A stretch of DNA of 64,000 bases from Pseudomonas sp. LBUM920 (GTDB lineage Bacteria > Pseudomonadota > Gammaproteobacteria > Pseudomonadales > Pseudomonadaceae), in the NCBI RefSeq assembly GCF_003852315.1, contig NZ_CP027762.1, positions 1,717,501-1,781,500 on the forward strand, given 5' to 3'. This document shows positions 60,759 through 64,000 of the stretch, one piece after another. Position 1 is the stretch's first letter; each line of letters opens with the position of its first letter. Both the position numbers and the translations under genes were made by a program. The notes beneath the pieces are model-generated. The model searched no databases and was not told the DNA's origin. It worked only from the letters and a program-made list of their open reading frames with translations.

Positions 60759-61850
60759 ATGGTAGCCAAGACTAAGTCTATTCACTATAAAAGTGTATTT
60801 ATTACGGGGGAGGTTAATCTCCAGGTTTCGCTACAAACTGCGCTTAGTAAAACTGGCGGCGCAGCGAAACCAAGTCAGCGTCAACAACAAATCAATGGGA
60901 ATGACACAGCCGTTATTTTTGTTAATAAGTTCGGCGATAGCAATGGGATGACGTTTGGTCAGCTTGTTTTTTTAGAGTCGGGAAAGCAGCAGCCGTTCAT
61001 TACCGTTGATGATGATGCAGATTTTTATTCCATTGGTGCATTGGCGTCTGATCTCATTCCTGATGAATCTAAGTCGAAAGATGATGAGCCTGTTGCAGTT
61101 GTTGATAAGGCAGCTGTGGCAAAAAAAAGACGTGAGTTTTTGGAATCTATTCTCTATTTCGGTGTAATAGATAATCACATGATTGTGATGCAGTCGACTG
61201 CGCTAAAGAGTCGTGAATTAGAAGCTCATTTGGCATGGTTGTTGGGGACTTGCACTGGCACTATTCCAGCCAACACTATGTTGGTTTTGAAAGATAAGCC
61301 GGCTGAGTCCGTTTACAAAAAAATGCAAGCGCTTCCGGTTAAAAGTATCAAGCTTGGGGCTCCGCTAACAACAGAAATCCATACTGACCCATCTGAACCT
61401 AAGAAAGCAGAAGTTGTTAGAACAGAGACTGAAGAGACTCATGCTAGTAAAGTCAGGTTTGTTCCTCATGGTATGGCAGCATCAATTCTAAAAGCCGCCT
61501 TGCCTGAAGGGTTTTTGGAAAGATTAGACCTTGAAGATTCCTTGGACGAGGCGAATATCCATGTGGCTCTTGAAATAACCTATCTCAGAAAAACCACGAA
61601 AATTGGACAGAAGGTTATTGACTCTGTCGCTACCAGCTTACGACACACTCCAGAATCTGACGTCGTGATCAACCTTCAGGGCGGTGGAAAGATAAAAGGA
61701 GACGAGTTGAAACTTTCAGGTAGCATTAATGTCAAGTATATGGATAATGGGCTTATTGATGAGAGCGTGTTGTATCATGAAATGCATAAGTGGCTAGTAT
61801 CAAAAATATCTTCCACCGAAATTGATTCAACTTTAGAGAGTGTAGAGTGA
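60759..61850 (+). CDS. 363-aa accessory protein; candidate RexA-like sensor
   Basis: Starts MVAKTKSIHYKSVFITGEVN at ATG 60759 with GGGGAG upstream. No membrane segment. Two parts are seen: an alpha/beta N-terminal half (TAVIFVNKFGDSNGMTFGQLV...SILYFGVIDNHMIVMQSTAL) with an acidic linker, and a C-terminal half (VRFVPHGMAASILKAALP...) ending in a helical tail. The general order resembles phage RexA proteins, but identity is low; no search was run. The GTGA overlap couples it to the membrane gene. AT-rich; probably acquired. Confidence 0.7.
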   Translation: MVAKTKSIHYKSVFITGEVNLQVSLQTALSKTGGAAKPSQRQQQINGNDTAVIFVNKFGDSNGMTFGQLVFLESGKQQPFITVDDDADFYSIGALASDLIPDESKSKDDEPVAVVDKAAVAKKRREFLESILYFGVIDNHMIVMQSTALKSRELEAHLAWLLGTCTGTIPANTMLVLKDKPAESVYKKMQALPVKSIKLGAPLTTEIHTDPSEPKKAEVVRTETEETHASKVRFVPHGMAASILKAALPEGFLERLDLEDSLDEANIHVALEITYLRKTTKIGQKVIDSVATSLRHTPESDVVINLQGGGKIKGDELKLSGSINVKYMDNGLIDESVLYHEMHKWLVSKISSTEIDSTLESVE

Positions 61851-62392
61851 ATAGGTCAAAGAGTAATGTAGGTGCATCAAGTTTGTGGCTGATAACAATG
61901 TTGGCCATATGCTTGTGCTCTGCATATTTTTTGGGGCTTGTTGGGAAATTTGTTCCGCAAGATAAGCCTGTTATGCCATTGGTGATAATGGGGCTGATCT
62001 TAGCCCCTGTGACATTCGTAACTCAGCTAATTTTCAAATTCAATGACATGAAGAAGCTGAAGGGTATCAACCGTGAGGAAAAACGTCGATTGGAATCGAT
62101 TGTTGATGCAAAAGTCTTGAGGTTGATACTTATAGATCTTTTTTTCGTTTTGTCCACGACTGTTGTTGGTGTGCTCTTTTATGTTGCGCCTTTCGTGCCT
62201 GAGTTGAACCTTATCACTTGGACGCTGAGGGCTGCGGGCTTTTTGTTAGCTGCCGCTGTCTTCACGTTTATAAATGTACTTTTGGGTACAAGAAAAATAT
62301 CTGACTTTGAGGCGAAAATATCTAATCGTGCTTTAGAGCGGAAACATAAAGCCGCACTGCTAAAACGTCTCAAAGAAGATGCTAAGCTCTAA
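61847..62392 (+). CDS. Four-TM membrane protein; candidate RexB-like effector
   Basis: 181 aa with four predicted membrane helices at residues ~13-33, 43-63, 92-114 and 123-147, and a basic cytosolic loop (KFNDMKKLKGINREEKRRL) and tail. This plan resembles RexB of lambda (144 aa, four TM), though longer. The start GTG 61847 overlaps the stop of the partner (GTGA). Probably forms a membrane-acting pair with the 60759 product. Confidence 0.72.
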   Translation: MNRSKSNVGASSLWLITMLAICLCSAYFLGLVGKFVPQDKPVMPLVIMGLILAPVTFVTQLIFKFNDMKKLKGINREEKRRLESIVDAKVLRLILIDLFFVLSTTVVGVLFYVAPFVPELNLITWTLRAAGFLLAAAVFTFINVLLGTRKISDFEAKISNRALERKHKAALLKRLKEDAKL

Positions 62393-62400
62393 GTCTGCGT

Positions 62401-63660
62401 TTAATAAACCTTCTTTTTAAACTCTCGATCTAGAGCCCGCTTGGCTGTTTTCTCACTCGCATACAACCACCGCAACCGCCTCGGCCTCGCTTGGTCCCCC
62501 GCAGTAATCGTCTTTTCCTTCCCGGTTTTTTGGTCGCGGTAGTAGGCGATGATCCCCGTGTAATCTCCCCTGTTTTCTTCCGCCAAGTCTTCAACGTTGT
62601 CTTCTGGCAGTTTGCTTTCCAGCTCCAGGCTGACGGTGTAGCCGCCATCCGGGCTCAAGCTGTGCTGCACGTTGCCGCCGTACCAGATGATCTCGTCGAT
62701 TTCCGCTTTAACGCCCTGGAGCGTGTAGGTCAGTTCGGGGATCAGGTCCGGCCGGCCCATCGCAAGGGTATAGCTGAGCGTGGCACTGCCGCGTTGCAGG
62801 CGTCGAAACTCGGCTCTTGCAGCCCTGAGCGCTGACTGCTGATCGCTGTAGGTGTGGCGCAGATCCTTGAGGTTCTCGCCACCGCCGGCAATCGCTTCCT
62901 GTTTCTTAGCGCTGTGCACGTCGTAGAAATACGCGCGCACGCCGTCGTAGCTGTCCCGGTCAGCCTGCAGGTAACGGTGCTGGTCGCCGTCTGCGCGGGT
63001 GAGCGTGATGTGGGGTAGGGGAAGCCCGCTGGCTGTCTTTCCACCGCCTGCGGGGATGCATAGCAGGCACCCCGCCTTCACGCTGGCTACCGCGTCAAAT
63101 TCTTCGCCCAAGCGGGTGATCAGGTTGGCATCCGATTCGTTGGCCTGGTCAAGCTGCAGGATCGGCAGGGCACCGAGCGCGCCGGCGACGGTTGAGGTCA
63201 GGTTGTTTCCCATGGCGATATCGCCGATGACCTTGCCCAGCGTGGTATTGCTCCAGCTACGTTCGCGCTTGGTCTTCAGCCCTTTGCGCAGGTCTGCCGA
63301 TCGAGCGCGGATGCTGAGCACATCCGGCGCGCCGCTGTGTTCCGTCTCGTCGACGGTGTAGGTGCCCTTGTCCACCAGGCCCGTGTCGCTCCAGCCCAAC
63401 CACAAGCGAAGTACCGCGCCCTTGGGCGGAATCGACAGCAGGCCGTCATGGTCGCTCAACGTAATCGTGAGCTGATCGGCCTCGACGCCACGGTTGTCGG
63501 TTAAATCCAGGCTCATCAGCCGCGGGCTCACCTTCATGGCGATATCGTTGCCATCGACCGTGAGGCGGAAGGCCGGAACGGGATAGGCAGCGTCCCGAAC
63601 GAAGCGTTCCGCCGTATCCACAAGGTAACCCGTGACGTTGGACAGCGCGGCCCCTATCAC
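62401..63660 (-). CDS. Phage late control protein D (tail hub)
   Basis: 419-aa P2 gpD homologue: baseplate/tail hub (gp27-like). Seen: AFRLTVDGNDIAMKVSPRLMSLDLTDNRGVEADQLTITLSDHDGLL at the N terminus and WLGWSDTGLVDKGTYTVDETEHSG. The start is GTG 63660, overlapping gene U's TGA (GTGA). It ends 9 bases from the accessory membrane gene, so the tail operon converges with the accessory block. Confidence 0.93.
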   Translation of the reverse strand: MIGAALSNVTGYLVDTAERFVRDAAYPVPAFRLTVDGNDIAMKVSPRLMSLDLTDNRGVEADQLTITLSDHDGLLSIPPKGAVLRLWLGWSDTGLVDKGTYTVDETEHSGAPDVLSIRARSADLRKGLKTKRERSWSNTTLGKVIGDIAMGNNLTSTVAGALGALPILQLDQANESDANLITRLGEEFDAVASVKAGCLLCIPAGGGKTASGLPLPHITLTRADGDQHRYLQADRDSYDGVRAYFYDVHSAKKQEAIAGGGENLKDLRHTYSDQQSALRAARAEFRRLQRGSATLSYTLAMGRPDLIPELTYTLQGVKAEIDEIIWYGGNVQHSLSPDGGYTVSLELESKLPEDNVEDLAEENRGDYTGIIAYYRDQKTGKEKTITAGDQARPRRLRWLYASEKTAKRALDREFKKKVY

Positions 63661-64000
63661 AGCAACCCCCGCAGAATGCTGAGCCCGGTGCTGGTAGCAG
63701 CGCCGAGAAGGTCTATACGGTCATCATCGGTACGCTTCAGCGTAAGGGTGAACTCGATACGGCGCGGCGTGCCGTCTTTGAAAAAGACAGTTTTAGTCTC
63801 GTTCAGGCTTTCTATCACCCACAGCCCGTATATCCGGCCGGTACCTTCAACCATCGGCCAGGCCTTGCCGGTGTTCGCCATCAAACGCAGTGCGTCCAGA
63901 CTGAGAACGCTGCCTGCCAATTCCGGGAGGATGATACCGGGGAGGGTGATGGTGTCTTCACCACGGCCAATAAACTGCAGTGCGGGAGATGTGCCCACGC
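63657..64000 (-). CDS. Phage tail protein U (5' part beyond window)
   Basis: Minus-strand gene running past the right edge. The visible part (GTSPALQFIGRGEDTITLPGIILPELAGSVLSLDALRLMANTGKAWPM...) matches the P2 gpU family. The GTG at 63998 is internal, since family members have ~25 residues before this point. Overlaps gene D by four bases. Confidence 0.9.
   Translation of the reverse strand, partial: VGTSPALQFIGRGEDTITLPGIILPELAGSVLSLDALRLMANTGKAWPMVEGTGRIYGLWVIESLNETKTVFFKDGTPRRIEFTLTLKRTDDDRIDLLGAATSTGLSILRGLL

Larger units (their letters stand above)
52536..64000. mobile_element. P2-like prophage integrated at the 5' end of dusA (left part)
   Basis: It begins at the dusA junction and includes integrase, PrtN-like activator, primase/helicase, Ogr, CII-like, Cro-like and CI-like regulators, an AT-rich accessory block and tail genes D and U. 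No REP elements occur inside it, in contrast to about a dozen in the preceding 52 kb. The right end is outside the window. Confidence 0.9.

Noticed and set aside
52733..64000. Tailocin (R-type pyocin) cluster because of PrtN plus tail genes
   Set aside because: Integrase, replication protein, Ogr and repressor genes show a full prophage rather than a tail-only bacteriocin, at least for the visible part.

Overview
The first ~52.6 kb is chromosome of a fluorescent pseudomonad. High GC, gene products very close to known Pseudomonas proteins, and local gene orders that match the genus support this: sulA-lexA-psrA-nagZ, mfd next to a GAPDH gene, copSR-cupredoxin-queF, and mlaA-PilZ-rssB-STAS-tal. 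At least twelve REP/REPIN palindromes of the fluorescens-group type (core like GTGGGAGCGGGCTTGCTCGCG) sit in the intergenic gaps. The last ~11.4 kb is the left part of an integrated P2-like prophage that runs off the right edge.

Layout of the core. 1-5.8 kb: aconitase (cut by the edge), rlmM, tusA, a MATE exporter, pdxB and a small conserved protein. 6-12.3 kb: an MsbA-like ABC exporter, lytic transglycosylase slt and the ABC-F ATPase uup. 12.4-21.5 kb: a universal stress protein, a small membrane protein, the fadBA beta-oxidation operon, a DUF1653 protein, topA and two small conserved proteins. 21.7-25 kb: the SOS pair lexA-sulA (two LexA boxes), psrA (two overlapping self-operators) and nagZ. 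25-33.6 kb: an SNF2/SWIM helicase, a CsiV-like periplasmic protein, mfd and an N-terminally extended GAPDH. 33.7-42.1 kb: an MHS-family symporter, a chalcone-isomerase-like periplasmic protein, sthA, a GDPD, a PilZ protein and the lolC-lolD-lolE lipoprotein-export operon. 42.2-51.3 kb: copS-copR divergent from a cupredoxin, queF, a DUF4404 protein, a HAD phosphonatase-like pseudoenzyme, mlaA, a PilZ protein, an rssB-like response-regulator phosphatase with its STAS partner, and transaldolase. dusA closes the core.

Prophage (about 52.54 kb to beyond 64 kb). A tyrosine integrase abuts the 5' end of dusA, the known target of dusA-associated integrases. After it, on the minus strand, come a PrtN-like activator, three small genes, a large primase/helicase, small genes, an Ogr/Delta zinc-finger activator, a CII-like protein and a Cro-like protein. 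A CI-like repressor diverges from these across a palindromic operator. Downstream of the repressor, on the same strand, is a visibly AT-rich accessory block: a secreted Cys-containing protein, a 363-aa cytosolic protein and a translationally coupled four-TM membrane protein. Tail genes D and U follow on the minus strand.

The most interesting candidate is the 60.7-62.4 kb pair. Its position (co-directional, downstream of the prophage repressor) and composition (soluble protein plus four-TM protein, GTGA overlap) resemble the lambda cI-rexA-rexB arrangement. It may be a lysogen-expressed exclusion/anti-phage system. This is an inference from layout and sequence character; no search could be run.
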